This document shows positions 24,280 through 34,205 of a stretch of 64,000 nt of DNA, one piece after another; position 1 is the first letter of the stretch, and every line of letters starts with the position of its first letter. The stretch spans positions 248,001 through 312,000 of the forward strand of contig CAWFPL010000007.1 in assembly GCA_963817785.1 (NCBI GenBank), in the 5' to 3' direction. Below the pieces are notes generated by a model. The model was not told where the DNA came from and ran no database searches. It saw only the letters and a list, made by a program, of their open reading frames with translations. The DNA comes from JAKALD01 sp963817785. GTDB lineage: Bacteria; Pseudomonadota; Gammaproteobacteria; Burkholderiales; SG8-39. A program made the position numbers and the translations under genes.

Positions 24280-25332
24280 ATGAAAAGTCCCGCTCGCGTT
24301 GGAATCTCGGTATTCGCAGCACTCACGGCGACAATGCTCTTCGGTGCTGCGCAGGCGCAACAAGCACCGGACTCCACTGCCGCCCCCGAAGTCAAGAGTC
24401 TGACGGTGGTGACGACGTCGGACGTTCAGATCGGCGGCCCATGGATTGTCGCGCGGGACAAGGGGTACTTCGCACAGGAGGGTTTCACGCATGTCGAGGT
24501 GAAGCTGGTTTCGGCGGTGCCCACCATATTTCCCGAGTTTGCATCTGGACAGGTGCACATCATGACTAGTGCGGAGCAGCCAATGATCACTCTAGTCGCG
24601 GGCGATATACCGCTCAAGGTTGTGGGCATCTACTCAGACATGACCGGCCTGCACGGCATGGTGGCCGATTCGAGCATAAAGGTGGCGAAAGACCTTGAAG
24701 GTAAGACGGTCGGAGTCCAGATGGGCAGCCCGTTGGAGTGGTACACGAGGAATTTCTGCAAGGTGTTCGGGTGCGACATCACCAAGGTCAGGCTGGTGAA
24801 CATGTCGGCCCCGGAAGGCGTAGCCGCTCTGGTGAACGGGAGCATCGACGCCTACGCTGGATGGCAGCCGTTCATCGATCGCGCGCTCGAAGCAGGCAAG
24901 GCACGGGGCCTCCACCTGCTCCATTACAACAATACGTCCTTCATGAAGGGCAGTGAAGGCCCACGAAAGATTCACACTGCGTATGCCATCATGTACGTGG
25001 ACACCCCCTTCCTCGAAAAAAATCCGAAGACGGTGGAGGCACTTCTCCGGGTCCTCGACAAGTCGGTCAAATTCATCAAGTCGAACCGGGACGAGGCGGC
25101 CAAAATGATGGCGAACGAGTACAAGCTGAAGGAGGCCGCCGCTGCACGCTACATCGACGGGGTCAAATTCTTTCTGACCATCAACAACCAGATCGTCAAT
25201 GAATTCCAGGGGACCGCGGACACCCTGTGGCACGCGAAATTGATCAAGAAGCCAGTCGAATTCGCCAAGACGGCGCTCGATGTGAATCCCCTGAAGAGCG
25301 TACTACCCGGCGACGTAACCTATCGTCCCTAA
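24280..25332 (+). CDS. NitT/TauT-type ABC transporter substrate-binding protein (block 4)
   Basis: A 350-residue periplasmic protein. Residues 1-27 form a signal peptide ending GAAQAQQ. Family features include GGPWIVARDKGYFAQEGF and KDLEGKTVGVQMGSPLEWY. ATG 24280 follows CAGGAGG; the open frame continues upstream to 24193 but that part overlaps the permease end and is not a signal peptide. It ends 36 bp before hydantoinase subunit A, suggesting uptake of a cyclic amide, hydantoin-like or related compound for HyuAB (inference). Confidence 0.9.
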   Translation: MKSPARVGISVFAALTATMLFGAAQAQQAPDSTAAPEVKSLTVVTTSDVQIGGPWIVARDKGYFAQEGFTHVEVKLVSAVPTIFPEFASGQVHIMTSAEQPMITLVAGDIPLKVVGIYSDMTGLHGMVADSSIKVAKDLEGKTVGVQMGSPLEWYTRNFCKVFGCDITKVRLVNMSAPEGVAALVNGSIDAYAGWQPFIDRALEAGKARGLHLLHYNNTSFMKGSEGPRKIHTAYAIMYVDTPFLEKNPKTVEALLRVLDKSVKFIKSNRDEAAKMMANEYKLKEAAAARYIDGVKFFLTINNQIVNEFQGTADTLWHAKLIKKPVEFAKTALDVNPLKSVLPGDVTYRP

Positions 25333-25368
25333 CTAGCACATGTCTTGCGCAAGCAGGGGAGTGTTCAA

Positions 25369-27372
25369 GTGACCTGGCGCATCGGTGTCGATACGGGCGG
25401 CACGTTCACGGACGTAGTCGCCCATCACCGGGCAAGCGGCGCATGGCTCGAGAGGAAGGTCTGGAGCGAGCAGGGTGATCCCGGGAAAAGTCTGCACTCC
25501 GCGCTCTCGGCCCTGGGCATTCCCCTGGCGGAGGTCGAGTCGGTTGTTTACGGAACGACGGTGGTCACCAACGCCTTGGTCGAGGGGGAAGTTGCCAAGA
25601 TTGCCTTAATCAGCACGAAGGGATTCAGTGATGTCCTTGAGATTGCGCGCCAACGCCGGGACGTCGTGTTTGGCATGCGCCCGGTGCACCGTGCGCCGGC
25701 GATCGTTCCACGGGAAATGTGCTTTGAGGTGGATGAGCGGTGCGACGTCCACGGCAATGTCGTGCGAAAGGCAAGCCGCGAGGCAGTTACCGAGCTCGTT
25801 GAGCGCATTGGCAGTCGTTGCGAGGCGGTGGCAGTGGCTTTTCTGCACTCGTATCTCAATGGAGACAACGAGGAAGAAGTTGCCCGAGTCGCGCGCAGAA
25901 GGTGGAAGCACGTTTCCGTATCGCATGAGGTATCACCGGAAGCGCGGGAATATGAGCGCACACTGGTCACGGCGCTCAATGCTTCCCTGCTGCCGAAGAT
26001 GGAAGGACTGGTAGCGTCCCTGAGGAAGTCGGGTATCCCGGAAGAGCGGTTGCACCTCTTTCATTCGGCGGGCGGCATGGTCTCGGCGGAAACGGCTTCG
26101 AGGTTCCCGCTGCTGCTTGCCAAGTCCGGACCGGCTGCCGGGGTCGAGGCGGCAAGTGCTGTCGCGGGATCGCTCAACCTGCCTTACGCGATCACCTTCG
26201 ATATGGGTGGCACCACGACCGACTGCAGTCTCATCGTGAACGGCCGCGCGGAACTCCAGATGGATGGAAATATCGGCCAATACCATGTTCGCCAGCCTAC
26301 GGTCGCTGTGGAATCTATCGGCGCAGGTGGTGGATCGATCGTCCGTTTGCTGGAAGGTGGCTTGCGGATCGGGCCGGACAGCGCGGGGGCAAAACCGGGT
26401 CCCGCCTGCTACAACCGCGGCGGCTCGCTTCCGACCATTACCGACGCCGTCGCGGTTCTGGGTTACTTCGGAAGCGGCAAGGCCTCCGAGAGGCCGATTT
26501 CAATCGACAGGGAAGCAGCGTTGCGCGCCTTTTCCGGAATCGCCAGTAGTGTCGGTCTGTCGTCTGAAGACGCCGCGCTCGGTGTGGTGCGCGTCGCAAA
26601 CGCAGTTGCGTCTCGCGCCATCAAGCGGATCACGATGGGACGTGGGATTGACGCGCGCTCCTGCGCCCTAATAGCGTTCGGCGGCGCAGGTCCCATGCTT
26701 GCCTGCCTCCTGGCGGGGGAGATGGGAATCCGCAATGTCATTGTGCCGTTTCGCTCAAGCGCGCTATCCGCCCTCGGGTGCTTGTCCGCCGAGCCACGTT
26801 TCACCCGGCAGCGGACGACTAACATCAAGCAGGAAGAGTTCTCGTCCGCTTCAGTCGAGGCCGTACTTTCCGATCTGGAACGCACTGTTCTGGGGGAACT
26901 GATTGGCGGACGTGTCGCTGGCGAGGGTACGCGTGTCGAGCACGTCGCACTCATGCGATACGCGGGACAGAGCCATGAAATCGAGATTCCCATAGCTCGC
27001 CCGATAACGAAGGTGGCCCTGAGCGAGTCGTTTGGCCGGAAGCATGAGAGCACCTACGGTTATGCCGCAGATGAGCCTTGGGAGTGCGTAGGTTTTAGGA
27101 CAACTGGGATCGGGGTGGCAAAGGCGGCAGATTCGCTCAAGTCCGAGGCACCCGAACGCGCCTCCGCTCAGGTAGGACGTACGCGGGCCTATTTCCAAGG
27201 AACCGGATGGTGCGAGGTGACCGAATATCGGAGAAATGAGATCGCCCAAGTGGAGCGGATCGTAGGGCCTGCCATCATCGTAGACGAATTTTCCACAATA
27301 CTGATTCCGCACGGCTGGACGGCGAAAGTGGAGCATGGCGCTCACATCTGCATTGAAAACGAAGCCGCGTAA
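25369..27372 (+). CDS. Hydantoinase/oxoprolinase (HyuA-type) ATP-dependent subunit
   Basis: A 667-residue protein with the HyuA N-terminal domain (GVDTGGTFTDVV phosphate-binding loop, residues 6-17), then the central TFDMGGTTTDCSLI nucleotide-binding repeat and GAGGGSI near 320. GTG 25369 has AGGGGAG upstream; a TTG eight codons earlier is less likely. With HyuB it forms an ATP-dependent enzyme that opens cyclic amides (5-oxoproline, hydantoins) or, in acetone/acetophenone carboxylase relatives, activates and carboxylates ketones. No third small carboxylase subunit is seen, so the two-subunit amidase reading is favoured. Its stop is 1 bp before the HyuB start. Confidence 0.9.
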   Translation: MTWRIGVDTGGTFTDVVAHHRASGAWLERKVWSEQGDPGKSLHSALSALGIPLAEVESVVYGTTVVTNALVEGEVAKIALISTKGFSDVLEIARQRRDVVFGMRPVHRAPAIVPREMCFEVDERCDVHGNVVRKASREAVTELVERIGSRCEAVAVAFLHSYLNGDNEEEVARVARRRWKHVSVSHEVSPEAREYERTLVTALNASLLPKMEGLVASLRKSGIPEERLHLFHSAGGMVSAETASRFPLLLAKSGPAAGVEAASAVAGSLNLPYAITFDMGGTTTDCSLIVNGRAELQMDGNIGQYHVRQPTVAVESIGAGGGSIVRLLEGGLRIGPDSAGAKPGPACYNRGGSLPTITDAVAVLGYFGSGKASERPISIDREAALRAFSGIASSVGLSSEDAALGVVRVANAVASRAIKRITMGRGIDARSCALIAFGGAGPMLACLLAGEMGIRNVIVPFRSSALSALGCLSAEPRFTRQRTTNIKQEEFSSASVEAVLSDLERTVLGELIGGRVAGEGTRVEHVALMRYAGQSHEIEIPIARPITKVALSESFGRKHESTYGYAADEPWECVGFRTTGIGVAKAADSLKSEAPERASAQVGRTRAYFQGTGWCEVTEYRRNEIAQVERIVGPAIIVDEFSTILIPHGWTAKVEHGAHICIENEAA

Positions 27373-27373
27373 C

Positions 27374-28951
27374 ATGGGTTCCCACGTTGACCTATTCTCG
27401 ACTGATGTGGTCCGGCAGGGACTGTCCTCTATCGCCGAGGAAATGACCCTCATTGTTATGCGGGCCGCTCGCTCGCCCGCCCTGAGGGAGGCAGGCGATC
27501 TGTCCTCCGCATTGACAGATACGCGGGGTGGACTGGTGGCGCAAGGCAGAGACCTGCCGATCCATCTCGGCGTGATGGCCTTCACCGTCAAGGAGCTAAT
27601 CGCCGCCGTAGGCAGGGACCAGATTGATGAAGGTGACGTGTGGATCGTCAACCAGCCTCATATCGGCGGCAACCACCTCCCGGACGTAAAGTTGATCCGG
27701 CCTATCTTCTTCAAGTCGGAGTTGATCGCCTTCGGCATCTCGCTTGCGCACTGGGCCGATGTAGGCGGTGGGGCTCCAGGCAGTTACGACGCCGGAGCCT
27801 CGGACCTGTGGCAGGAGGGGCTTCAAATACCGTCGGTGCGCATCATGCGTCAGGACAAGGTGGTCGCGGACGTTCTCGCCTTAATTCGGGCAAACGTTCG
27901 CGGGGAAGCCGAGCGCGAAGGCGACATCCGCGCCCAGATAGCCGCGCTCCAAATTGGTAACAGGCGGGTCGTGGAACTAGTTGGGCGCATGGGATTGAGC
28001 GATTACATGGAATGCATCGCCCATATCCACGACGTCAGCGAGCAGCAGATGCGTCAGGTTATTGGTTCCATACCGCAGGGACGATACAGTGGTGAAGACC
28101 ACCTCGACGGCGATGGTCGTGGGGGGGCGCCGGTGCGAATCGCGGTGGAGATTAACGTGAATGGCGAGGACATCGTCTTCGATTTCTCGAATTCCGCGGA
28201 TGCGATCCTCGCGCCACTGAATGCGACGCCGTATATAGCGAACTCCGCAGTTCTGTACGTGATGAAGGCCCTGGCCCCCGACGATATGTACCACTCCGAT
28301 GGCGCGATCCAGCCTATTCGGGTGATTACCCGACGTGGGTCGATCATTGATCCAGGATTCGGCTTTCCTGTTGTCGCCGGCAATCACGAGACTTCTCAGC
28401 GGATCGTCGATGCCGTGATCCGTGCCTTCAGCAAGGTCATACCTGACCGGATAACTGCAGGAGGTTGCGGTACCGCTGGCCTGCTGATCTTTGCCGGCAG
28501 ATATCCTGACGGCCGCTGGTGGACCTTCTACGAGACGCACGGCGGCGGGGAAGGTGCGCAGCGGGACCGTGACGGCTGCAGTGCTACCCGCGTACATTTG
28601 TCCAACATGGCAAACACGCCCGCCGAGTTCATTGAGGCTGAGTATCCGATTGAGGTACTACGATCGGCCGTTCGCGACAGCTCCGGCGGACAAGGGGCTC
28701 GGCGCGGGGGCGACGGCTTGATTCGCGAATACAAGGTTCTTGGCGATGGCGTCACTCTGACGACCATCTTCGAACGAGGCGTAATTCCTCCGTACGGACT
28801 GTGCGGTGGCAAAGATGGCGAGCGATTCAAGGTGACGCTGATCCGGGGAGATGAACGGATTGCCTTGTCGGGATGCCACAATCAGGCTTTGAAGAGAGAC
28901 GACATCGTACTCGTCGAGACGGCAGGTGGTGGCGGATTCGGGACGCCGTGA
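27374..28951 (+). CDS. Hydantoinase B/oxoprolinase (HyuB-type) subunit
   Basis: A 525-residue HyuB protein. The N-terminus (LFSTDVVRQGLSSIAEEMTLIVMRAARSP) and the ALTDTRGGLVAQG and GDVWIVNQPHIGGNHLPDVKL segments (conserved metal-binding histidine and aspartate) are characteristic. It partners the HyuA protein encoded immediately upstream (one base between stop and ATG). The cluster order aminotransferase, transporter, HyuA, HyuB, regulator suggests uptake of an N-containing compound, ring opening and transamination (inference). Confidence 0.9.
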   Translation: MGSHVDLFSTDVVRQGLSSIAEEMTLIVMRAARSPALREAGDLSSALTDTRGGLVAQGRDLPIHLGVMAFTVKELIAAVGRDQIDEGDVWIVNQPHIGGNHLPDVKLIRPIFFKSELIAFGISLAHWADVGGGAPGSYDAGASDLWQEGLQIPSVRIMRQDKVVADVLALIRANVRGEAEREGDIRAQIAALQIGNRRVVELVGRMGLSDYMECIAHIHDVSEQQMRQVIGSIPQGRYSGEDHLDGDGRGGAPVRIAVEINVNGEDIVFDFSNSADAILAPLNATPYIANSAVLYVMKALAPDDMYHSDGAIQPIRVITRRGSIIDPGFGFPVVAGNHETSQRIVDAVIRAFSKVIPDRITAGGCGTAGLLIFAGRYPDGRWWTFYETHGGGEGAQRDRDGCSATRVHLSNMANTPAEFIEAEYPIEVLRSAVRDSSGGQGARRGGDGLIREYKVLGDGVTLTTIFERGVIPPYGLCGGKDGERFKVTLIRGDERIALSGCHNQALKRDDIVLVETAGGGGFGTP

Positions 28952-28954
28952 AGA

Positions 28955-30079
28955 GTGAAGCCTGAAATGCGTAGTACGACCGGAAAGCGGCTGAAGGGCT
29001 CCGGCAGCAGAAGGCCGACGCTGCTGGATGTGGCTCGAGAGGCGAAGGTCTCGGTCATGACCGCTTCCAACGTCGTAAACAATCGCAGCCCGGTGCGCCT
29101 CGAAACGCAGAGGCGCGTGCGAGAAGCGATCCAGAGGCTCGGCTATCGCCCGCAGAGCCAGGCGCGGGGCCTGAGGCTTGCGCGCTCGTGGGCGATCGGC
29201 ATGCAGATTGTAATGAAGAAGCCCGATTTCCTTGCGTCGCCGTGGATGGGGCGGATGGTGGCGGGGCTGAGCAATACCCTGAACCAGGGCGGCTACGGTT
29301 TGCTGTTGCACAGCCAGAGTGCCGATGCGCTTGATGAATCCGTGCTGCTCAAATTGGCAAATACCGATGGTCTTATCACGATCCTGTCGGGGCCCGATGA
29401 GGAGCGCATGGCGATTCTCAAGAGGCTGCTGGCGTTGAAGCAGCCGGTTATCGCGTTGCAGGAGACGCTGGTACCTCGTCCTGGAGCAGACTTTGCGGTA
29501 GTCCGGCAGGATGACTTTGAGGGCGGGGCGAAACTGGCGGCGCACCTTCTCGATCAGGGATCCAGGCGCCTGGTATTCCTGGCGCCCGACTTCAGTTGGC
29601 CAAATATGGTAGAGAGGACTCGAGGTCTTGAATTGACGGTGACGAGGACGCGCGGAGCCTCACTCAGGGTTGTAATGTGCAAGGACGAAAACTACGAGTC
29701 TGTCGAGTCGACGATCGTTCGGGAGTTGACGGACCATGGACTGCCGGACGCTTTTGTCGCGGGGAACGAGCCTATCGCACTCGCAGTTCTGGATGTCGTC
29801 GAGCGCAACGGATACAGCGTTCCGGAAGATGTGATGCTGACCGGATTCAACGCGTTTGACCTCTGGTTCTTTGCAAGGAAGCGGATTACAACTATCGATT
29901 TTCCAGCCTACGAGATTGGCGTCCGGGCGGGTGAGACCATGCTGGGACGCCTGCAGACCGGCCGGTTTTCGAGGCGCGTGGATGTGTTCCCCCCTAGGTT
30001 TATTCAAGGAGTCACCACGACCGCGCCGGGCCAGGATCGTCCTGATCGAACGCCCGCTAATGCGGCCACGAACCGCTGA
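28955..30079 (+). CDS. LacI-family transcriptional regulator
   Basis: A 374-residue repressor-type protein. Residues 20-70 hold the LacI helix-turn-helix and hinge (TLLDVAREAKVSVMTASNVVNN then GYRPQSQARGLR); the rest is the periplasmic-binding-like effector domain. GTG 28955 starts 3 bp after HyuB; ATG 28967 with AGTGAAG upstream is an equally good start. It is the last gene of the hydantoinase cluster, and a LacI-type inverted repeat overlaps the promoter at the head of the cluster (22540-22553), suggesting autoregulation of the whole operon (inference). Confidence 0.9.
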   Translation: MKPEMRSTTGKRLKGSGSRRPTLLDVAREAKVSVMTASNVVNNRSPVRLETQRRVREAIQRLGYRPQSQARGLRLARSWAIGMQIVMKKPDFLASPWMGRMVAGLSNTLNQGGYGLLLHSQSADALDESVLLKLANTDGLITILSGPDEERMAILKRLLALKQPVIALQETLVPRPGADFAVVRQDDFEGGAKLAAHLLDQGSRRLVFLAPDFSWPNMVERTRGLELTVTRTRGASLRVVMCKDENYESVESTIVRELTDHGLPDAFVAGNEPIALAVLDVVERNGYSVPEDVMLTGFNAFDLWFFARKRITTIDFPAYEIGVRAGETMLGRLQTGRFSRRVDVFPPRFIQGVTTTAPGQDRPDRTPANAATNR

Positions 30080-30768
30080 GGAAAGCCGACTGCGGCTCGT
30101 CTGGCGGTCGCCCGCCTAATATTCCGAGCAGCTACTCGACGGTACAAGGACCTAGAGGCAGCCTCCCGCTGTCAATGATGTGTCTTTCTGGCACCGGACT
30201 GATCACTTCCATGGGAAGCTCGGTTGCAAATCGCGTATTCGGGGAGACGGGCTGCATGTACAAGGCCGCATGAAATGCTCGAACCCGTCGCGCGATAACG
30301 CCATACATGTTCACGTTCGTGATTGCCTGCTTCGCAAGCCGGTGCTGTCCGAACATTCAGCCCCTCTGTGCCTCGCTTCTTCGGCCTCTTAATCTACGTG
30401 ATGTGGACGCAGGTGATCTCCCCAAGGAGATGCCCGCCGTCACGCATTGACGGCCGCTCATCGCGCGACCAGGTCCGGCAAGCCGTGGTCTTCGTGGAGC
30501 TCGACTGAGGTGTCGTGCGTCCCGGGAATCGCGGGCCGCTGCCTATACCTGCGAAGGACGGGGCAGCGGTGCATTGCAGCCTGGAACGGGCCAATGGTAT
30601 GACGCCTCTCCCGTCGGGGCCGTTCACACTCGTTCACACTTCATTCACAGCCGAAAAATGGGGCCACGTGTAAGTGCCTGTAAAGAAATGGATTACCGTT
30701 TCCATCCGGAATGCGCTGAAAATTAAGGAGAAATCTAAGCGACGGGAGCGAAAAAGTCTTAGAAATCA
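30080..30768. other. Non-coding or degraded junction region between catabolic block and tRNA-Arg
   Basis: I see no convincing gene in this 689-bp stretch. Short open frames exist on both strands; the best is a 74-codon minus-strand frame at 30132-30356 that I cannot match to a family. A small hairpin (AGCCG-ACTG-CGGCT) at about 30083-30098 follows the LacI gene but lacks a T-run. The right end holds three tandem 10-bp repeats at 30621-30650. The region looks like the worn border of an inserted segment. Confidence 0.45.
30621..30650. repeat. Three tandem 10-bp repeats near the tRNA-Arg 3' end
   Basis: Two perfect copies of CGTTCACACT are followed by a third, degenerate copy TCATTCACAG. They lie 119-148 bp from the 3' end of tRNA-Arg. 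Tandem short repeats beside a tRNA 3' end resemble arm-type integrase binding sites, but no integrase gene is in view. Confidence 0.7.
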
Positions 30769-30844
30769 TGGCGCCCCGGAGACGAATCGAACGTCCGACC
30801 TGCCCCTTAGGAGGGGGCTGCTCTATCCACTGAGCTACCGGGGC
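30769..30844 (-). tRNA. tRNA-Arg (anticodon CCU)
   Basis: The minus strand folds as a complete 76-nt tRNA. The acceptor stem is GCCCCGG paired with CCGGGGC, the D-arm has TAGCTCAGTGGATAGAGC, the anticodon stem is GCCCC/GGGGC with loop CTCCTAA (anticodon CCT), the T-loop is TTCGATT, and the genome encodes the 3' CCA (30769-30771). The 3' end points toward the catabolic region on the left. tRNA genes, including this isoacceptor, are common integration sites for genomic islands. Confidence 0.95.
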
Positions 30845-30953
30845 GCGAGGGGCGATTCTAACCCGCGCGCGCCGCGTGCTTCGCTGGCCGCAGTGCGATG
30901 CTCGCGTACACTGTAGGCATGAAGGTGATCTCATCCTTGGAGGGGAGTGGGAC

Positions 30954-31706
30954 ATGACCCGACTGATCGGCGCATTGCTGGCGCTCGCGCTCACCATGCT
31001 GTCCACCAGCGCTGCGGCGCAGGACTACGCCCGCGAGAAGCGCTGGGCGGACGAGGTGGTCCCCGACCTGGTGGTGGGCGACGCCGTGTGGCTGCGCCAG
31101 TCGAATGGGCACGAGTTCCTCGGCCTGTACACGCAGGCCAAGAACGCGCACGTAGCCGTCCTGATGGTGCATGGCCTGGGCGTACAACCCGATTTCAGCT
31201 TTTTCGACGCGTTGCGCTCCGGGCTCGCGGACCGGGGCTACAGCACGCTTTCGATCCAGATGCCGGTGCTGGCGGCCGGTGCAACGGTGTCCGACTACCA
31301 TCCGAAGCTCTTTCCCGACGCGATCGAGCGCATCCGGCTCGGCGCGCGCTGGCTCGCCGGCAAGGGCTACACGCGCATCGTGCTGCTGTCGCACAGCCTG
31401 GGCTCGTGGATGAGCGAAGCGTACTTTCAGGCGACGCCCGATGCGCCGTTCGCGGCCTGGGTCTGCCTGGGGCGCGGCGGCGCCTTCGGCAGCCTGCGGA
31501 ACGTCAAGGTGCCGGTGCTTGACGTGTATGGCGGGTATGACCATGCCGAGGTGCTGCGCGCCGCCCCGGCGCGACGCGCGGCGCTGAAGAGCATTCCGGG
31601 CTCGTCCCAGGTCATGGTCCCGGGCGCGGATCACTTCTACACCGGCAAGGAAAGCGAGCTGCAGCGCGCGGTCGTGCAGTTCCTCGCGCGCGAGGTTCCG
31701 AAATAG
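30954..31706 (+). CDS. Secreted alpha/beta-hydrolase (DUF3530-like)
   Basis: A 250-residue protein with a signal peptide (about 1-22, ending SAAAQD) and an alpha/beta-hydrolase fold: VAVLMVHGLGVQPDF (oxyanion region), the nucleophile S148 in SHSLGSW, an aspartate in DVYGGYDHAE and a C-terminal histidine in GADHFYTG. The combination points to an exported esterase or lipase-like enzyme; the family is poorly characterised. GGAGGGGAG precedes ATG 30954. It stands alone between tRNA-Arg and oxyR. Confidence 0.8.
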   Translation: MTRLIGALLALALTMLSTSAAAQDYAREKRWADEVVPDLVVGDAVWLRQSNGHEFLGLYTQAKNAHVAVLMVHGLGVQPDFSFFDALRSGLADRGYSTLSIQMPVLAAGATVSDYHPKLFPDAIERIRLGARWLAGKGYTRIVLLSHSLGSWMSEAYFQATPDAPFAAWVCLGRGGAFGSLRNVKVPVLDVYGGYDHAEVLRAAPARRAALKSIPGSSQVMVPGADHFYTGKESELQRAVVQFLAREVPK

Positions 31707-31734
31707 GCGTGTCGTCGCCCGTAGCGCGTCCGCG

Positions 31735-32664
31735 ATGACCCTCACCGAGCTGCGTTACATCGTTGCCTTGGCGCGCGAGCGTCATTTCGGGCGTGCCGCC
31801 GAGTCGTGCTTCGTCTCGCAACCGACGCTGTCGGTGGCGATCAAGAAGCTGGAGCAGGAGCTCGGCGTGGCCCTGTTCGAGCGCGGCCCGGGCGAGGTCA
31901 GCGTGACCCAGACCGGGCAGAAGATCGTCGAGCAGGCGCAGCGCGTGCTGGAGGAGGCGGCGCGCGTCAAGGACCTGGCGGTGGCGGCGAGCGACCCGCT
32001 CGCAGGCACGCTGCGCCTCGGGGCGATCTACACCATCGGGCCGTACCTGCTGCCCAAGCTGATTCCGATCCTGCGCCGCAGCGCGCCCGCGATGCAGCTG
32101 ATTATCCAGGAGAACTTCACCCACAAGCTGGCCGAGTCGCTCAAGCAGGGCGAGGTAGACGTGATCATCATCGCGCTGCCGTTCGACGAGCCGGGGGTGG
32201 TGACGCAGCCCGTGTACGACGAGCCGTTCATGGTTGCGATCCCGCAGGGCCACCCCTGGGAGCGCAGGAAGCAGATCACGGCCGGGGAACTCACGCGCGA
32301 GAGCCTGCTGCTGCTCGGCGCGGGGCATTGCCTGCGCGACCAGGTGCTCGACCTGTGCACCGCGGTCAGCCGCAAGAGCGGGTTGCAGAAAGCGCTCGAG
32401 GGCGGCTCGCTCGAGACCATCCGCCAGATGGTGGCGGGCGGCGTCGGCATCACGGTGCTGCCCTCGACCTCGGTGGGTGCCGGCGGTGCGAACGAGCTGA
32501 TCCGCATCCGCCCGTTCGCCAAGCCGGTGCCCGGCCGGCGGGTGGCGCTTGCCTGGAGAAGGAGCTTTCCACGCCCGCAGGCGGTGGAGGCGCTTCGCCA
32601 GGCGATCCTCGCCTGCGAACTGCCGCAAGTGACGAAGCTGTCCCACGCGGCAGCAGCCCGGTAG
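31735..32664 (+). CDS. oxyR: Hydrogen peroxide-sensing LysR regulator OxyR
   Basis: A 309-residue LysR protein. The helix-turn-helix lies at residues 1-60 (MTLTELRYIVALARERHFGRAA). The redox pair C199 and C208 (GHCLRDQVLDLC) has exactly the position and spacing of E. coli OxyR, so peroxide should form the activating disulfide. It regulates catalase, peroxidase and iron-protection genes; none of those is adjacent, although a BCP-type peroxiredoxin is 6 kb away. It starts 28 bp after the hydrolase gene with no strong ribosome-binding site visible. Confidence 0.93.
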   Translation: MTLTELRYIVALARERHFGRAAESCFVSQPTLSVAIKKLEQELGVALFERGPGEVSVTQTGQKIVEQAQRVLEEAARVKDLAVAASDPLAGTLRLGAIYTIGPYLLPKLIPILRRSAPAMQLIIQENFTHKLAESLKQGEVDVIIIALPFDEPGVVTQPVYDEPFMVAIPQGHPWERRKQITAGELTRESLLLLGAGHCLRDQVLDLCTAVSRKSGLQKALEGGSLETIRQMVAGGVGITVLPSTSVGAGGANELIRIRPFAKPVPGRRVALAWRRSFPRPQAVEALRQAILACELPQVTKLSHAAAAR

Positions 32665-32673
32665 GCGGGCGTG

Positions 32674-33219
32674 ATGCACGATTCTCCGGCACCTTCGCCG
32701 TGGGTGCAGCGCTGGGCGAGGCTGATTCCGCCCGGTGGCGAGGTGCTTGATCTCGCCTGCGCCACGGGCCGGCACGCGCGGCTGCTGGCCGGGCTCGGGC
32801 ACCGGGTGCTCGCGCTGGACCGGGATGCGGCCGCGCTCTCGTCCCTGGAAGGCGTAGCGAACGTGAGCACGCTGTGCGCGGACCTCGAAAACGGCACGCC
32901 CTGGCCGCTTGCCGGCCGGCAGTTCGCCGGGGTCGTGGTGACCAACTATCTCTACCGTCCGCTGTTCCCGCGCCTCCTGGAGGCGCTCGGGGCTGGAGCC
33001 GTTCTCATCTACGAGACCTTCGCGCAAGGGAACGAGTCGTTTGGCAAGCCGTCTAACCCCGCGTTCCTGCTGCGGCCCGCCGAGTTGTTGCAGGCCTTCG
33101 GCACGGAGCTGACGGTAGTGGCCTTCGAGCAGGGCGGTACACCGAGGCCGAAGCCCGCCGTCGTGCAGCGGCTGTGCGCGCTGCGCGCCGGCGTATCGGA
33201 GGCGGCGCTGGAGGCCTGA
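32674..33219 (+). CDS. Class I SAM-dependent methyltransferase
   Basis: A 181-residue cytoplasmic protein with motif I (GGEVLDLACATGRHARLLAG), an acidic residue after the second strand (VLALDRD) and VVTNYLYRPLFPRLLEAL in the region of motif IV. It is shorter than typical full methyltransferases but complete for the TehB/UbiE-like minimal fold. ATG 32674 is chosen over GTG 32671. Ten bases separate it from oxyR. The substrate is unknown. Confidence 0.85.
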   Translation: MHDSPAPSPWVQRWARLIPPGGEVLDLACATGRHARLLAGLGHRVLALDRDAAALSSLEGVANVSTLCADLENGTPWPLAGRQFAGVVVTNYLYRPLFPRLLEALGAGAVLIYETFAQGNESFGKPSNPAFLLRPAELLQAFGTELTVVAFEQGGTPRPKPAVVQRLCALRAGVSEAALEA

Positions 33220-33234
33220 GGGCGTGCCTCAAGG

Positions 33235-33263
33235 TTTATGCAGGCGTCTGAAACAGTTAAAAT
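33235..33263 (+). promoter_or_regulatory. Probable dapA promoter
   Basis: TAAAAT at 33258-33263 is a good -10 element; 17 bases upstream TTTATG is a weak -35. The predicted transcript would start about 27 bases before the dapA ATG. Confidence 0.4.
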
Positions 33264-33296
33264 TTCGCGTTTACCGGATTACGAGAGGCGCACCCC

Positions 33297-34201
<905 letters not shown>

Positions 34202-34205
<4 letters not shown>

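Noticed and set aside
30132..30356. A 74-codon minus-strand frame in the junction region
   Set aside because: No recognised motif or clear ribosome-binding site; it may be a remnant, but I cannot support a gene call.
30674..30916. A short + strand frame across the tRNA
   Set aside because: It contains the typical translation of an antisense tRNA (ETNRTSDLPLRR) and is not a gene.
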